A DNA stretch of 64,000 nucleotides from Priapulus caudatus (Eukaryota; Priapulida; Priapulimorpha; Priapulimorphida; Priapulidae), in contig NW_014577086.1 in NCBI RefSeq assembly GCF_000485595.1, positions 299,630 through 363,629 on the forward strand. Direction: 5' to 3'. The notes under the pieces were generated by a model. That model ran no database searches. It saw only the letters and a program-made list of their open reading frames with translations, and was not told where the DNA came from. How positions within the stretch are numbered: position 1 is the stretch's first letter; each line of letters starts with the position of its first letter. Of this stretch, positions 62,535 to 64,000 are shown in pieces. Position numbers and translations under genes: made by a program.

Positions 62535-62800
62535 CTGTAAAAGTATAGCGCACAAAAAGAAGTAAGTCAGCAAATCATCTTGGCCATGTCTGCACCACCT
62601 GAAATCCTTAATCTAATGACACACAAAATATAAAAAGAACAACGATCTCACCTGCAATCCCAGTGCCACTGTCTTACCTAGCTCACCCATTACCAACATT
62701 ACAAACCCTTTTCCACTAGCCACATTAGCCACCTTTTCAATTAGCCAAATTACCCATCTCTACTATTACCTATATTACTTATCTCATCAATTATTCAGAT
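62535..62800. other. TNPO3 intron, start
   Basis: Simple intron sequence passing into the CCATTACCC-type repeats; no upstream TNPO3 exon found here. Confidence 0.5.
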
Positions 62801-62972
62801 TACCAGCCTGGCCCATTACCAACATTAACTACTTCTTCCATTACCCACATTAACTACTTCTTCCATTACCCACATTAACTACTTCTTCCATTACCCACAT
62901 TAACTACTTCTTCCATTACCCACATTAACTACTTCTTCCATTACCCACATTATCCCCTTCTTTCATTACTCC
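62800..62972. repeat. CCATTACCCACATTAACTAC minisatellite
   Basis: Five or more copies of a 27-bp unit (CCATTACCCACATTAACTAC then TTCTT). It resumes at 63406-63480 beyond an inserted transposon. Confidence 0.93.
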
Positions 62973-63397
62973 TAGTGTTGTCAATCGGTTGTAATTTCGT
63001 AATCGATCATCGGTTGGACCCAAGTAACCGATGATCGGTTACAATCGGTTACTCGGGGTGTTGAAGGCCTGCGTGTGCGTAACGTCGTGTGCATGTACGT
63101 GTGTGCACTTATGTGCTTGTTTAGCCATGTTTACTGTTTGTTTTGCACTGTTTACTACTGTGTGTATAATACATGTACTGATTGTCATCACTTTTCCAAG
63201 TTTTCTTGTTCAAATTTAAAAAAAAAAAATTTTTTTTTTGATTAAATCGATTATGGATTTTGATAACCAAGCGCTTGGTTCGAGCCACTGTTCAACCGAT
63301 GATCGAGTATAATCGATGATCGTGACATCACTAAGCGCTTGGTTCGAGCCACTGTTCAACCGATGATCGAGTATAATCGATGATCGTGACATCACTA
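62973..63397. mobile_element. hAT-type MITE with perfect 8-bp TSD
   Basis: Left end TAGTGTTGTCAATCGGTTGT and complement of the right end TAGTGATGTCACGATCATCG. Target duplication ATTACTCC at 62965-62972 and 63398-63405 is identical. Terminal TAGTG plus 8-bp duplication fit the hAT superfamily well. About 65 bp at the right end are duplicated in tandem (63268-63332 and 63333-63397). No coding capacity. Confidence 0.9.
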
Positions 63398-63405
63398 ATT
63401 ACTCC

Positions 63406-64000
63406 CCACTTCCATCATCCACATTCCCCACTTCTTCCATTACCCACCTCCTCCATCACCCACATTACTTACCACTTACATTAACATGGGCGTTAACAAA
63501 AGAAAAAGTAGGCACTGAAAAAAATTGGGTCCGGTGGGGCGAGGCTTCCCCCTAAAGCTATGGATTCTGTGCAATATAAAACACATTTGGTGGCATTTCC
63601 TGATAAGATAAAGCACTATAATACAATAATATACAACAGGCATACATAGTCAAAATCATTAGATGCAATTCACCTTTTAAACAATTAAAAAAAAATTTTT
63701 TTTTTACAGATTACAAAAAACATTTTTTTCTCAAAATTTCCTCCAGACGGTAATCCATCTACAGACGACAGATGCAAGCTCCACAACAGATGGTGCTCTC
63801 ACTCTGGCTCAATCTACCACTGCCACAAGTAGATTTCCGTTAGAATTTCTTACGCTTTTTTACTATGTTTTACAGTGGCAAGGTTACTTGTGTCCTATTT
63901 AATAAGATGCAAAAATAATATCAATCGGACCAGAATTATATGAAAAATTTGATAAAATAGTGATACGAAATAGTGCGCGGATTGTGAGCCCATTTACTAC
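63406..64000. other. TNPO3 intron to window edge
   Basis: More CCATTACCCACC-like repeat to about 63480, then T/A runs near 63685-63735. I looked for the next upstream TNPO3 exon on the minus strand and saw none, so this intron extends beyond the window. Confidence 0.5.

Noticed and set aside
62640-62970. possible missing TNPO3 exon
   Set aside because: Only tandem CCATTACCC repeats; no peptide matching the region before EDIPDD.

Overview
This is a stretch of nuclear genome from a metazoan that is probably a non-vertebrate, and most likely marine. The evidence is spliced genes with GT-AG and a few GC-AG introns, an intron-containing tRNA-Tyr, an interstitial TTAGGG array, very abundant microsatellites, and a dense, varied load of short non-autonomous DNA transposons. 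The bases alone do not settle the phylum; sponge, cnidarian and lophotrochozoan all remain possible. There is one 151-base assembly gap (23473-23623).

Layout, left to right. (1) Positions 1290-41618, minus strand: the first five coding exons of a steroid-sulfatase/arylsulfatase D-H-type gene (482 complete residues) spread over more than 40 kb. Intron 1 alone is about 26.7 kb. The 3' end of the gene lies beyond position 1. A 5'-truncated non-LTR retrotransposon (about 106-1240) sits in the next intron, close to the exon 5 donor. (2) 43622-44491, plus strand: a two-exon gene for a small, secreted, acidic, tyrosine-rich protein (172 aa) that I cannot assign to a family. (3) 46089-52993, minus strand: a complete six-exon gene for a 900-aa nuclear protein with an AT-hook and one atypical C2H2 finger, best matched to ZNF839. 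(4) 53438-53524, plus strand: tRNA-Tyr(GUA) with a 14-nt intron, head-to-head with the ZNF839-like gene. (5) 57013-62534, minus strand: the last twelve coding exons (540 aa) of transportin-3 (TNPO3), ending in the highly diagnostic C-terminus [10 protein letters not shown]. Its N-terminal exons lie to the right of the window.

Everything else is intron or intergenic DNA dominated by repeats: (a) three fold-back elements that share CACAGGCACTT termini and are flanked by 8-bp direct repeats; (b) several terminal-inverted-repeat (TIR) MITE families with look-alike ends, two copies of which bracket sulfatase exon 3; (c) a dispersed family of tiny hairpins bounded by ATCAAGAG/CTCTTGAT; (d) a 1.27-kb block with perfect 36-bp TIRs that carries two minisatellites and a TTAGGG array; (e) hAT-like elements, one with a perfect 8-bp target duplication inside a minisatellite; (f) long GT, CA, GA and AT microsatellites, several next to splice sites.

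The genes do not form an obvious pathway. Their functions are extracellular/ER sulfate-ester hydrolysis, an unknown secreted acidic protein, a nuclear DNA-binding protein, tRNA-Tyr, and nuclear import of SR proteins. Exon coordinates were derived by hand from splice consensus, reading phase and remembered family alignments. No database search was run.
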